Source: Coprobacillaceae bacterium UN01-12pH3A
Lineage (GTDB): Bacteria; Bacillota_I; Bacilli_A; Erysipelotrichales; Coprobacillaceae
DNA length: 64,000 nt
Direction: 5' to 3'
NCBI GenBank assembly: GCA_027676805.1
Contig: JAQENU010000002.1
Location: 248,001 to 312,000, forward strand
Below, piece by piece: positions 45,591 to 54,080 of this stretch. The first letter of the stretch is position 1, and every line of letters begins with the position of its first letter. Below the pieces are notes generated by a model. The model had not been told where the DNA came from and did no database searches. It saw only the letters and a list, made by a program, of their open reading frames with translations. The position numbers were made by a program, and so were the translations under genes.

Positions 45591-45638
45591 ATAAATAAAA
45601 ATTATAATATTTTATTTATCATAAATTTATATTATAAT
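45591..45638. promoter_or_regulatory. Nested inverted repeats in the LysR/UPF0324 divergent region
   Basis: ATAAATAAAA (45591-45600) faces TTTTATTTAT (45610-45619), perfect over 10 bp with a 9-bp spacer. ATTATAATAT (45601-45610) faces ATATTATAAT (45629-45638), perfect over 10 bp. Both lie between the divergent starts and contain T-N11-A patterns, as expected for LysR activation sites, and may also include the -10 elements. Confidence 0.6.
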
Positions 45639-45656
45639 CTATCCAGAGGTGAGTTT

Positions 45657-46574
45657 ATGATCGATGATAAAATAAAGACATTCATTAAAGTAGTCGAATG
45701 TCAAAACTATACACAGGCAGCGAATCTGCTTCATTTAACCCAGCCTGCCGTCACTCAGCATATCAAAGCTTTAGAGAGCTACTATCAGCATAAGCTGATC
45801 GATCATCCCCATAAGTCCTTTCGATTAACTAAAGCCGGAGAAATGCTGTATAATTATGCAAGGATTCAGCTTCACAATGAAGAACTTTTTGAGGAGATGA
45901 TTATTAAGCACTCTACCCCATTAACGATTGGGGCCACGCTTTCAATTGCCGATTACTATATTCCGGCACTGCTTGCTCCGGTTTTGATTTCTTCCAAACA
46001 GGAGTATCAGATTATTGTGGCAAATACGCAGAATCTTATTCAGGAAATGATGAATGGAAAAGTCGAATGTGCCTTTGTCGAGGGGCATTTCGATGCCGAT
46101 CTTTTTGATTATCATTTATTTAAAGAAGAACGTTTTATTCCGGTAGTACGAAGCACTCATCCGCTTGCGAATCAGAATATTTCCTTTAAAGATTTATTTC
46201 CCTATCCATTGTTTGTACGTGAAAAAGGTTCAGGTACAAGAGCTATCCTAGAGGATTATTTGAATCAGACACTTTACCAGTTTCATTCTTTTCATCATTG
46301 CAACGAAATCGGTAATCTGTCCATGATCAAAACATTACTCTTGCATACGGATGGCATTACTTTCGTCTATGAAGGAGTTGTCGCGGAAGAATTAAAGCGC
46401 GGACAGTTGAAAGAGCTTCAGTTGGCAGATTTTGAAATTACTCGGCCAATGCACTTTATTTATTTAAAATCAAATATAAACAGATTGGTTTATCAGCAGT
46501 TTTTTAAAAACCTAATGAAAAACAGGGAGGTCTCTCCTTCTGTTGTGGATAAAAGAACCATCCCAATTCAATAA
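45657..46574 (+). CDS. LysR family transcriptional regulator
   Basis: 305 residues from ATG 45657 (SD CAGAGGTGAG). HTH at 1-60 (FIKVVECQNYTQAANLLHLTQPAVTQHIKALESYY), C-terminal effector domain in two lobes (LTIGATLSIADYYIPALL; FVREKGSGTRAILEDYL). Similar to CysB/YeiE-like regulators in layout. It is divergent from the UPF0324 transporter and most likely activates it. Confidence 0.88.
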   Translation: MIDDKIKTFIKVVECQNYTQAANLLHLTQPAVTQHIKALESYYQHKLIDHPHKSFRLTKAGEMLYNYARIQLHNEELFEEMIIKHSTPLTIGATLSIADYYIPALLAPVLISSKQEYQIIVANTQNLIQEMMNGKVECAFVEGHFDADLFDYHLFKEERFIPVVRSTHPLANQNISFKDLFPYPLFVREKGSGTRAILEDYLNQTLYQFHSFHHCNEIGNLSMIKTLLLHTDGITFVYEGVVAEELKRGQLKELQLADFEITRPMHFIYLKSNINRLVYQQFFKNLMKNREVSPSVVDKRTIPIQ

Positions 46575-46591
46575 AAATGATCCTTTTCAAT

Positions 46592-46637
46592 AAAAAAACA
46601 CAGCCGATACATTTATTTGTACTTGTTGTGTTTTTTC
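46592..46637. terminator. Bidirectional terminator
   Basis: AAACACA (46596-46602) / TGTGTTT (46627-46633) with a 24-nt internal region, A-run on the left and six T on the right, between the convergent LysR and ROK genes. Confidence 0.65.
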
Positions 46638-46644
46638 ATTTCGA

Positions 46645-47541
46645 TTATGCTAACTGATACAACTGCATGAAATTATATAACGCACCTAAGAGATTAGAGT
46701 CATTATTAAATTTACATTTCACAACATTTGGTTTTCCGATATGCGGAACTTTTTCCCAAATAACGTCTACTTGATTTTTTAATTCTTCAATTAAGCGTGG
46801 CTGTTCACTGATTCCGCCGCCAATACAGATCATATCGGGATCAAAAATCAACTGACAGTTATAAAAATGTACAGCTGCTGAGTAACAGAAGTCCTTTAAG
46901 ATTTCATTAGCATCTTGATCACCGGCATGAAGCATTTCAAAGAATTTTTCACCATCAAGAGCGTTCTGTGCCATTCCTTTTTTAATTGATAATTTAGCGC
47001 CTAAAAGCAGCGCTGAATTTTGATGTGCCCAAATTACCGGTTCTTTATGACGATCCATTTCATTCAATAAGAAACTTACTTCTCCGGCAATTAAACGATT
47101 TCCGCGGTGAATACGCTTGTTTTTAATCACAGCTCCGGCAATTCCGGTACCAAAGGCAATCACAATCGCATCCTGAACATCCTTTGCGCTTCCAATCCAC
47201 ACTTCTGCTAATCCCGCACATTTCCCATCATTTTCTACTGCTACAGGTAACCCGTCACAGCGTTTTGAAACAACTTCTTTTAAACATACTTGGTGCAGAA
47301 ATGGAAGATTTCCGCCATTATAAACAATCCCCTTTTCGACATCGACAGCTCCCGGAGTTGAAATTGCGATTCCTTCAACCTGACCGCTAAACTGTTGATA
47401 TACCTTTTCTAAAGAGTCAATGAATCCCTCTATTCCCTGATCGAGAACGGTGGGAATTTTATCTTTAGATGTGATCTCTCCCGATGATGTGATCGTCGCA
47501 TATTTTACAAAAGATCCACCAATATCAAATACTAAATACAT
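46645..47541 (-). CDS. ROK family sugar kinase
   Basis: 298 residues from ATG 47541 (SD AAAGGAGGG). ATP loop DIGGSFVKYA (6-15), substrate residues in ENDGKCAGLAEVW and AFGTGIAGAVI, and CIGGGISEQ near the C-terminus. The Cys-rich zinc motif of glucokinases (CxCGxxGCxE) is missing, as in the ROK subgroup of beta-glucoside kinase/N-acetylmannosamine-like proteins common in Firmicutes. It phosphorylates a sugar, identity unknown. Confidence 0.88.
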   Translation of the reverse strand: MYLVFDIGGSFVKYATITSSGEITSKDKIPTVLDQGIEGFIDSLEKVYQQFSGQVEGIAISTPGAVDVEKGIVYNGGNLPFLHQVCLKEVVSKRCDGLPVAVENDGKCAGLAEVWIGSAKDVQDAIVIAFGTGIAGAVIKNKRIHRGNRLIAGEVSFLLNEMDRHKEPVIWAHQNSALLLGAKLSIKKGMAQNALDGEKFFEMLHAGDQDANEILKDFCYSAAVHFYNCQLIFDPDMICIGGGISEQPRLIEELKNQVDVIWEKVPHIGKPNVVKCKFNNDSNLLGALYNFMQLYQLA

Positions 47542-47625
47542 GTTATTTACCCTCCTTTTTTGATTATACACTGAAACGCTTACATAAGGAATAAAAATTT
47601 GTTACAATGACTAGGAGGTGAGATT

Positions 47626-48399
47626 ATGACAAAATTATTTTTCTTTGATATTGATGGCACTATTGCTCACGGACAGCATATTCCAAATGAAAATATCGCT
47701 GCTTTAAAACAGCTTCGTGAGCTTGGGCATTACACATTTATCTGTACCGGCCGTCCGATTAGCTACGCTAAAATGCTGTTTGGCAGCTTAGTTGACGGCT
47801 ACATTACCAGCAATGGACGTCAGGCTTATTTTCATGATGAACAAATCTTAGATAAACCATTGACTCATGTGGAAGTGAAACGCTTCATGTCCATCTGTCA
47901 AAGTGTTGACTGTGATTATGCTTTCATTGGCAGTCAAAAAGGCTATATCAGTGATGTTTCAGAAGAGTTGTTTAAAAAATTAAACGGTCAGTATAAACGT
48001 GAGGACTTCTTTGAACGTGTCTGGGATCCAGAGAAAATCACAACTTATATCTTCGATATTTTCTATAAAGATGATGATCATTTTAAACACATTGTCAAAG
48101 CCTTTGAAAAGGATGTCATATTAAACGATCACCATGGTGCTTTTTCAGCCGATGCAACAACGATTTCTCATGATAAAGGAGATGGCATTGCCAGCGTATT
48201 AAAATATTTAAAGATGGAAGAGACAGACAGTTTTGCATTTGGTGACGGCAGCAACGATTTATGTATGTTTAAATCTGTGAAAAATAAAATTGCAATGGGA
48301 AACGCTATCGATACTCTAAAAAAAGAAGCAACGTATATCAGCAGTGATTATTTAGATGGCGGTATCGTCAATGCTTTAAAACATTTTAATCTATTATAA
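47626..48399 (+). CDS. HAD-superfamily hydrolase, Cof type
   Basis: 257 residues, SD CTAGGAGGTGAG. FFDIDGTIAHG (Asp8, Asp10), ICTGRPISYA and FAFGDGSNDLCMFKSVKNKIAMGNA give motifs I, II and IV; the C2 cap spans about 85-180. Probably dephosphorylates a sugar phosphate. It is divergent from the ROK kinase, so the pair may handle the same sugar phosphate in opposite directions, which is inference. Confidence 0.88.
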   Translation: MTKLFFFDIDGTIAHGQHIPNENIAALKQLRELGHYTFICTGRPISYAKMLFGSLVDGYITSNGRQAYFHDEQILDKPLTHVEVKRFMSICQSVDCDYAFIGSQKGYISDVSEELFKKLNGQYKREDFFERVWDPEKITTYIFDIFYKDDDHFKHIVKAFEKDVILNDHHGAFSADATTISHDKGDGIASVLKYLKMEETDSFAFGDGSNDLCMFKSVKNKIAMGNAIDTLKKEATYISSDYLDGGIVNALKHFNLL

Positions 48400-48402
48400 T
48401 AG

Positions 48403-48435
48403 AAAGACGAATTCAAAAGAGTTCGTCTTTTTGAA
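48403..48435 (+). terminator. Terminator of the HAD gene
   Basis: Stem AAAGACGAA (48403-48411) / TTCGTCTTT (48422-48430) followed by TTG; T-run TTTTT at the stem end. Confidence 0.8.
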
Positions 48436-48464
48436 TAAAAAAAGATCCATCAAGAAGATGGATC
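48434..48464 (-). terminator. Terminator of the AI-2E-type transporter gene
   Basis: Stem GATCCATC (48444-48451) / GATGGATC (48457-48464), followed on the - strand by a run of seven T. Confidence 0.85.
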
Positions 48465-49553
48465 AGGGTTGTCCTCAATATTTCGATACAAATGGATTTT
48501 ACCGGTATCGTTAAGATTCATGATAATAATGATTACGATCGGACAGATTAACAGTCCCAATACACCAAATACTTTAGCTCCGGCGAACATACTGATAAGC
48601 ATCAGCAATGGATGAATTCCCACTTGTTTCCCGACTATTTTAGGTTCAATGATATTGCGGATGACAGTAATTACAATATACAAGATCAGCATTCCCACTG
48701 CTAAGGTCATCTCATTATTGATAAACAGATAGACTACCCATGGAATCATGATCCCACCGGTTCCAAGAACAGGCAGCACATCAAAGATCGAAATCAGCAA
48801 AGCAATCAGAAAAGGACTGCCTACTCCCAGAATCATAAATCCAACTGATAGCTCTACAAATGTAATCGTCATCAGTTTGGCATATGCAAAGATGATTTGC
48901 AGTAATGTGTTGACTGCGTAATCCTTGATTTCATAAAGCAGCCCTTTTACCTTAGGTGAACATTGAGCTAAGATAAACTGATTGATATGATGAAAATCAA
49001 TAGCGATAAAGAATGAAGAAATGATGGTGACTAAAGCACTTAACAGAAAGTTAGGAATGCTGGCAATGAATCCCGAAATAAATTTCATTGAGCTGCTGGA
49101 AATCACGCTTCCAAAAGCCACCACAATTTCCATAAAGTTAGATTCTGCATCCTTCAGCATTTCCAACAGCTGCGGTGACAGACTGCCCACTAAACTTTCC
49201 ACATCGTTAAATAATGTTGTCACTGTTGGTTCAATATACACTTCAATCAGCTGAGGGAGATTTTTTAAGTTTTCTCCAATAATAATCACAAGCTTAAAGA
49301 CAAGTAAACTAATCCCGGCTCCAACCAATATATAAAGCAGCAATAGAATGATAATTGCTATCCGTTCATTTTTTGCGTGCATTACTCTTTTTAATGGCTG
49401 AATAATCATCTGCAGTAACGCTACAATTAAAAAAGCGAGTATAAAAGGAAACAGCCATGCCATAGCATATTTAAAAACAAAATAAGCGATGATGGCGATT
49501 AATCCGTAATAAAGTACATTTATAATAAAAGAACGCTTTTTTTCTATATCCAT
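48450..49553 (-). CDS. AI-2E family transporter (UPF0118)
   Basis: 367 residues, SD AAGAGGTGAC. Seven to eight membrane helices with the middle soluble segment (about 90-150) and the conserved core FDVLPVLGTGGIMIPWVVYLF and EPKIVGKQVGIHPLLMLISMFAGAKVFGVLGLL near the C-terminus. Family members export AI-2 or act as Na+/H+ antiporters; no AI-2 gene (luxS) is visible. It is expressed alone, back to back with the hydrogenase operon. Confidence 0.88.
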   Translation of the reverse strand: MDIEKKRSFIINVLYYGLIAIIAYFVFKYAMAWLFPFILAFLIVALLQMIIQPLKRVMHAKNERIAIIILLLLYILVGAGISLLVFKLVIIIGENLKNLPQLIEVYIEPTVTTLFNDVESLVGSLSPQLLEMLKDAESNFMEIVVAFGSVISSSSMKFISGFIASIPNFLLSALVTIISSFFIAIDFHHINQFILAQCSPKVKGLLYEIKDYAVNTLLQIIFAYAKLMTITFVELSVGFMILGVGSPFLIALLISIFDVLPVLGTGGIMIPWVVYLFINNEMTLAVGMLILYIVITVIRNIIEPKIVGKQVGIHPLLMLISMFAGAKVFGVLGLLICPIVIIIIMNLNDTGKIHLYRNIEDNPDPSS

Positions 49554-49636
49554 AAGGTCACCTCTTGTTTGTATTTTAACATATTTCTTATCAAATTTAT
49601 AATAGAATTATAATGTGTTTTCAAAACTCTATTCGA

Positions 49637-49678
49637 AAAATGAAAACGGTATCATTTTATAGTGTTTTTTGTTATAAT
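49637..49678 (+). promoter_or_regulatory. Promoter of the hydrogenase operon
   Basis: Extended -10 TGTTATAAT (TATAAT at 49673-49678) 34 bp before hydC, with a weak -35. An inverted repeat AAAATGA (49637-49643) / TCATTTT (49652-49658) covers the -35 region and could be an operator. No Rex-type box is seen. Confidence 0.5.
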
Positions 49679-49711
49679 GTGAATAGATAAAAATAAGAAA
49701 GAGGTGTGGAA

Positions 49712-50212
49712 ATGGAAAAATTAAATAAGAAGGCTATAGACTTCGTTGAGGATGTCATTTATCGCCATAAAGATGAGATGGGGCCGGTAAAATTAATGCT
49801 TCATGAAATACAGCATGAGCTTGGATATATTCCATTCAAAGCAATGCAGATGATGAGTGATGCTTTAGATATTCCAGTATCACAGATTTATGGTGTAGTC
49901 ACCTTCTATGCACAGTTTACAACCGAACCAAAAGGAGAACATGTCATTGGCGTATGCTTGGGAACTGCCTGCTATGTCAATGGTTCCCAAACAATTTTAG
50001 ATTTATTAGTAGAAATGACTGGAGCACCTGTTAATGGAACAAGTGAAGATGGTGTTTTTTCGATCGATGCAACCCGTTGTGTCGGAGCCTGCGGTTTAGC
50101 TCCGGTAGTCAGTGTGGATGGAGTAGTCTTTGGTTGTTCGAAACAATTGGATGAACTAAAATACTTAGTCCTTTCTTATAAAAAAGGAGAGACTCCTGAG
50201 GCACAGGCATGA
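49712..50212 (+). CDS. hydC: NuoE-like [2Fe-2S] subunit of bifurcating hydrogenase
   Basis: 166 residues from ATG 49712 (SD AGAGGTG; a GTG six bases upstream is less likely). A thioredoxin-like [2Fe-2S] fold with the four ligands Cys82, Cys87 (CLGTAC), Cys123 and Cys127 (CVGAC). In NAD-dependent [FeFe] hydrogenases this HydC/NuoE subunit relays electrons between the NADH site of HydB and HydA. It is the first gene of the operon; the next overlaps it by 4 bp. Confidence 0.88.
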   Translation: MEKLNKKAIDFVEDVIYRHKDEMGPVKLMLHEIQHELGYIPFKAMQMMSDALDIPVSQIYGVVTFYAQFTTEPKGEHVIGVCLGTACYVNGSQTILDLLVEMTGAPVNGTSEDGVFSIDATRCVGACGLAPVVSVDGVVFGCSKQLDELKYLVLSYKKGETPEAQA

Positions 50213-50571
50213 TTTTAAAAGATGTGATTAAGATTCTTGATGCAGATGTCATTTATTCAGATGATCCGGCAATTCTGGAAAACGATTATATTGATGCTTT
50301 TGCCAGTGATTTGATGAGTGATGCACTAGCCCTGATATTAGATCATAATGAATCCACATTACTGATCACCGGTTTGGCGAACACACAAGCTATTCGTACG
50401 GCTGAGATGCTGGATTTATCCGTTATTGTCTATGTTCGTGGGAAGGTTCCCAGCGAGGAGCAAATCCAAACAGCTAAAATGTCAGGCATTGCTCTTTTGA
50501 GTGTCAAGCATACGATGTTTCAAACATGCGGTCTGCTTTATGAAGCTGGATTAGGAAGATTAAATGATTAA
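50209..50571 (+). CDS. DRTGG-domain protein
   Basis: 120 residues; a DRTGG-like fold (LKDVIKILDADVIYSDD..IDAFASDLMSDALALI, LLITGLANTQAIRTAEMLDLSVIVYVRGKVP). Such domains bind phosphorylated ligands or nucleotides in regulatory proteins. The ATG overlaps the hydC stop by 4 bp and its end overlaps the next gene by 8 bp. A second, divergent DRTGG protein is encoded at 52151. Role in the hydrogenase operon is likely sensory or regulatory. Confidence 0.75.
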   Translation: MILKDVIKILDADVIYSDDPAILENDYIDAFASDLMSDALALILDHNESTLLITGLANTQAIRTAEMLDLSVIVYVRGKVPSEEQIQTAKMSGIALLSVKHTMFQTCGLLYEAGLGRLND

Positions 50572-50974
50572 GCATTATGACGTCATGAAAGACGATTATG
50601 AAAATGCCGGAAAAGTATCAAGTGACATCAAGCGAACATTAAAACAGTTAGGATTAGATACAAAAACATTAAGGAATGTGGCAATAGCGGCTTATGAAGC
50701 AGAGATCAATATGATCATTCACAGTTTAGGGGGAGCGATTACTTTTGAACTGAGCGATGAGGGAGAAGTTATTTTATGCTTTGATGATATTGGTCCCGGA
50801 ATTCCTAATTTAGATTTAGCTTTGCAGCCGGGGTGGTCAACCGCCTCCGCTAAAGCAAGAGAGCTTGGTTTTGGAGCCGGAATGGGACTAGTTAACATGA
50901 AACGTGTTGCCAACGATTTCCATATTGAATCCTCACCCCAAGGGACACATCTTAAAATGAGGTTTTCTTCATGA
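50564..50974 (+). CDS. RsbW-like ATP-binding (HATPase_c) protein
   Basis: 136 residues of a GHKL ATPase: N-box around AAYEAEINMIIHSLGG, G1 box FDDIGPGIPN, G2 region GFGAGMGLVNMKRVAN. No dimerisation or His-containing domain is present, as in anti-sigma factors of the RsbW/SpoIIAB type. It might bind or phosphorylate a partner. It is translated together with its neighbours through 4-8 bp overlaps. Confidence 0.82.
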   Translation: MIKHYDVMKDDYENAGKVSSDIKRTLKQLGLDTKTLRNVAIAAYEAEINMIIHSLGGAITFELSDEGEVILCFDDIGPGIPNLDLALQPGWSTASAKARELGFGAGMGLVNMKRVANDFHIESSPQGTHLKMRFSS

Positions 50975-52161
50975 AACCGACAATTTGCTATACGCTTCCT
51001 TCATGTAAAAACTGTTTAAAATGTATTCGCGCTTGCCCCACAGAAGCCATCACATTAAAAAACAACGAGATCAAAATCGATCAAAAGAAATGTATTGACT
51101 GTGACATGTGCATCGAAAGCTGCGACAGCCGCGGTCTTAAAATTACTAATGAGCATTTAACGGAAACAATGTCACAGTATGATTATCGTGTTATTCTTGT
51201 TTCAACAAGTATCTTTTCAGATTTTAAGAACTTTGGTGAAGCTAAAAAAATGTTTAAAGCGATCGAACGCTTAGGATTTGATGAAGTCGTTCAATACAGT
51301 GATATTGAAGGGGCTTTATATATGGAGTCCATGCATCAAATAGAAAACGAGAATAGTTTGAAGATTTCTTCATTTTGTCCGACAATCAATCGTCTGATTA
51401 AACAAAACTATCCTACTTTGGTAGATAATCTATTGCCTTTCAACTATCCCGTTGAAGTAGCGGCTAAAAAGGTGCGTGACCGGCTTTTGGATCACCATGG
51501 CAAAGTTGGGATTTATTCGTTATGCGAATGTGTAGGAAAAATGACTTTAGCGAAACATCCTTATGATAATGAAGCTTCCTTTATTGATCATGCGATGAGT
51601 GTATCGCATATTTTCCCTAAAATCAATCGTTTAAAAAATGAAGATGAAGCTGACTTGATGATCAGTCAGGAAGGGATTCAGAGTGTAGTCAGTGATTTCT
51701 ATCACTTTGCACAGGGAACCCGACCGGTTGTAAGCATCAGCGGCATTGACAATGTAAAAAAAGTGTTGGAGTTGGCTGAGTTTGGTCATATGGATGAAAT
51801 CGGTCTGTTAGGTTTATTTGCCTGCTATAAAGGATGTATCGGCGGTTATTTCTTATGGTCGAATCCTTTTATTGGACGTTTAAACATTGATCAGATGGTG
51901 GGTCACTCTGCTCATCATCTTGCTTTGCTGGATAAGGATGACTACTTTAAAGAACATGAACTAATTGATGAAGAACATATTAGTATGAAAGAAAAGATGC
52001 AGCGTTTTAAAAAGATCAGTGAAGTGCTGAGCACACTTCCCCAGTTTGACTGCGGGGCTTGCGGTTTTCCAAACTGCCGTGCACTTGCCGAACAAATTGT
52101 GGATAATGAAGCCGATGATTCTTATTGTCGGGTAAAAAGGAGAGACGATCATGCTGATTAA
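50971..52161 (+). CDS. Fe-hydrogenase-like protein with [4Fe-4S] clusters (sensory type)
   Basis: 396 residues. Two N-terminal [4Fe-4S] motifs (Cys12/15/18/22 and Cys41/44/47/51), a central domain related to the hydrogenase large-subunit C-terminal domain (SSFCPTINRLI; LFACYKGCIGGYFLW), and a C-terminal Fe-S domain DCGACGFPNCRALAEQI..SYC. The H-cluster motifs are altered compared with HydA: the first reads SSFCPTI rather than TSCCPxW and no GGxMEA stretch is seen. So it may be a non-catalytic, sensory relative. Overlaps the neighbours by 4 and 11 bp. Confidence 0.82.
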   Translation: MKPTICYTLPSCKNCLKCIRACPTEAITLKNNEIKIDQKKCIDCDMCIESCDSRGLKITNEHLTETMSQYDYRVILVSTSIFSDFKNFGEAKKMFKAIERLGFDEVVQYSDIEGALYMESMHQIENENSLKISSFCPTINRLIKQNYPTLVDNLLPFNYPVEVAAKKVRDRLLDHHGKVGIYSLCECVGKMTLAKHPYDNEASFIDHAMSVSHIFPKINRLKNEDEADLMISQEGIQSVVSDFYHFAQGTRPVVSISGIDNVKKVLELAEFGHMDEIGLLGLFACYKGCIGGYFLWSNPFIGRLNIDQMVGHSAHHLALLDKDDYFKEHELIDEEHISMKEKMQRFKKISEVLSTLPQFDCGACGFPNCRALAEQIVDNEADDSYCRVKRRDDHAD

Positions 52162-52480
52162 AGATTTAAATCAACTTGAAGATATAAAAATGGTCAATGC
52201 CGGCGATCAAGATAAAAAAATGGAAGGCATCTACATTGGGGACCTATTAAGCATTGTGATGAGCAAAGCCGAAGAGAATCAGCTTTGGCTGACTGTTCAG
52301 GCACATCTGAACGCCCTTGCCGTTGCGACACTTGTCGATATGGCAGGCATTCTGTTTGTCGAAGGAACCCAAGTGGACGATGCTACTTTAAAAAGAGCCG
52401 AAGAATTGAATCTTCCGCTATATACAACGAATCTTTCTGCCTATGAAGCAGTAAAAAAATTAATTGTTTTAGGTATTTAA
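52151..52480 (+). CDS. DRTGG-domain protein
   Basis: 109 residues, SD AAAAGGAGAGAC in the end of the previous gene. LIKDLNQLEDIKMVNAGDQDKKMEGIYIGDLLSIVMSKAEENQLWLTVQAHLNALAVATLVDMAGILFVEGTQ is the DRTGG layout, shorter than the paralogue at 50209. The pair flanks the HATPase and Fe-S protein genes. Function in this operon is unknown; ligand-binding regulator is likely. Confidence 0.75.
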   Translation: MLIKDLNQLEDIKMVNAGDQDKKMEGIYIGDLLSIVMSKAEENQLWLTVQAHLNALAVATLVDMAGILFVEGTQVDDATLKRAEELNLPLYTTNLSAYEAVKKLIVLGI

Positions 52481-52481
52481 A

Positions 52482-53165
52482 ATGTTTTACGATTTGCATA
52501 TCCATTCTGCTTTATCACCATGCGGAGATGACTCCATGACCATTAACAATATCGTTAACATGGCGATGATCAAAGAATTGGATTTAATCGCTATTACAGA
52601 TCACAATTCATTAAAACAGCAGACCTATTTAAAACAAATAAGTCACAATAAAGTGCAGATCATTTACGGAGTTGAATTGCAGACCCGAGAGGAAATTCAT
52701 GTACTGGGATATTTCAGAGAAGAAAATAGACTTCCTGACATGCAGAAATGGATCGATCAGCATTTGCAAGTGATCTTAAACAAGCCTGAGTTTTTTGGCA
52801 ATCAGCTGATCCTCGATCAAAATGATGAAGTAATTGATCATGAAGAGCGCCTGCTGCTCTCTTCGCTTGACACATCACTCGAAGAGACGGTTGCTGCTAT
52901 CCATCAGCATCATGGCATTGCGGTTTTAGCTCATGTTTTAGATAAGCGCTACAGTGTCTTTGAAAATCTAGGGTTTATTCCTCCTGATTTAGAAATCGAG
53001 GGGATTGAAGTCAAAAGCGATGAGCAAATTGACATCGTAAAAAAAAGAACGCCTTACCTAAAAGATATTCCTTTTTTCAGAAACAGCGATGCCCATCAGC
53101 TGATTGACATTAGTGAACCTATTCACTCAATGACACAGACCCAATTTGAAGAATTATGGAGATAA
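52482..53165 (+). CDS. PHP-domain phosphoesterase
   Basis: 227 residues. DLHIHSALSPCGDDSM (His6, His8) is PHP motif I, ITDHNSLKQ motif II, GVELQTREEIHVLGYF motif III, AHVLDKRYSV and RNSDAHQL motif IV, all metal-binding. It should hydrolyse a phosphoester, perhaps a nucleotide. It is located 1 bp after the DRTGG gene and 3 bp before the next ATPase gene. Related proteins accompany bifurcating hydrogenases in other Firmicutes and Thermotogae. Confidence 0.85.
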   Translation: MFYDLHIHSALSPCGDDSMTINNIVNMAMIKELDLIAITDHNSLKQQTYLKQISHNKVQIIYGVELQTREEIHVLGYFREENRLPDMQKWIDQHLQVILNKPEFFGNQLILDQNDEVIDHEERLLLSSLDTSLEETVAAIHQHHGIAVLAHVLDKRYSVFENLGFIPPDLEIEGIEVKSDEQIDIVKKRTPYLKDIPFFRNSDAHQLIDISEPIHSMTQTQFEELWR

Positions 53166-53168
53166 ATT

Positions 53169-53702
53169 ATGCCTGATATTGCAATGCATTTATTAGATAT
53201 TGTATATAACTCAATCCGCGCTTTAGCAAAACGAATCACGATCAGCATTCACGACAGTGAAAAGGAAAACATCATTGAGATCATTGTAGAAGACGATGGC
53301 TGCGGTATGGATGAAGAAACAATCCAGCATGTGATGGATCCCTTCTTTACTACCCGTACTACCCGAAAGGTCGGATTGGGGGTACCTCTTTTTAAAGAAG
53401 GCGTATTAGCAACAGGGGGAACCTTCGACATTCGTTCAGCCGTTAACAAAGGAACAACGATTAAAGGCTGTTACGTTAAACAACATTGGGATACTCCGCC
53501 TTTGGGAGATCTTGCGGAGACTCTGGCAACATTGATTCAAGCAAATGATCAGATTGATTATCTATTTACTTATACAAGTGATACGCATCAATTTTGTTTA
53601 GATACAAAAGAAATAAAAGCTATCTTGGAGGGTGTCAAAATAAATGAGCCGGAAATTATACTATGGCTTAAAGACTATATAAAGGAGGGACTCAGCCAAT
53701 GA
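53169..53702 (+). CDS. GHKL ATPase (HATPase_c) protein
   Basis: 177 residues. N-box LLDIVYNSIRALAKR (9-23), G1 VEDDGCGMDEE, F/G2 region DPFFTTRTTRKVGLGVPLFKEG, then RSAVNKGTTI. The domain is like histidine-kinase catalytic domains, without a phosphoacceptor domain. It is the second such ATPase in the operon (the other at 50564). It overlaps the next gene by 4 bp. Confidence 0.83.
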   Translation: MPDIAMHLLDIVYNSIRALAKRITISIHDSEKENIIEIIVEDDGCGMDEETIQHVMDPFFTTRTTRKVGLGVPLFKEGVLATGGTFDIRSAVNKGTTIKGCYVKQHWDTPPLGDLAETLATLIQANDQIDYLFTYTSDTHQFCLDTKEIKAILEGVKINEPEIILWLKDYIKEGLSQ

Positions 53703-54067
53703 AGTCATTAAAAGATTTAGAAAAAATGAGAGAACAAGCTAAAAAGAAAATGGCAATGCGTTCTGATGATGAAAATCAGTATCGTGTTGTTGTTGGAATG
53801 GCAACCTGCGGAATTGCCGCAGGAGCAAGACCCGTATTGAATAAATTAGTTGAAGAAGTCGCACAGCATCACTTACCAGTAACGGTTACTCAGACAGGGT
53901 GTATCGGAATGTGTACGTTAGAGCCAATTGTCGAAGTGTTTGATAAAGAAGGAAATAAAACAACCTATGTACTAATGAATGCAGAAAAAGCGGCAGAAGT
54001 GGTAACCCGTCATTTAATCGAGGGACAAGTTGTAACGGAATATACCGTTGGAAAGTATAAGCAATAG
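53699..54067 (+). CDS. Thioredoxin-like [2Fe-2S] ferredoxin
   Basis: 122 residues. MATCGIAAGARPVLNKLVEEVAQHHLPVTVTQTGCIGMCTLEPIVEVF carries the CG..., CIGMC ligand set of the NuoE/[2Fe-2S] thioredoxin-like family, without the N-terminal helical domain of NuoE. It is co-translated with the upstream ATPase (4-bp overlap) and precedes hydB by 13 bp. It probably delivers electrons to or from HydB. The same kind of small ferredoxin is common beside hydB in Clostridia. Confidence 0.82.
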   Translation: MKSLKDLEKMREQAKKKMAMRSDDENQYRVVVGMATCGIAAGARPVLNKLVEEVAQHHLPVTVTQTGCIGMCTLEPIVEVFDKEGNKTTYVLMNAEKAAEVVTRHLIEGQVVTEYTVGKYKQ

Positions 54068-54080
54068 GGGAGGATGAAAC

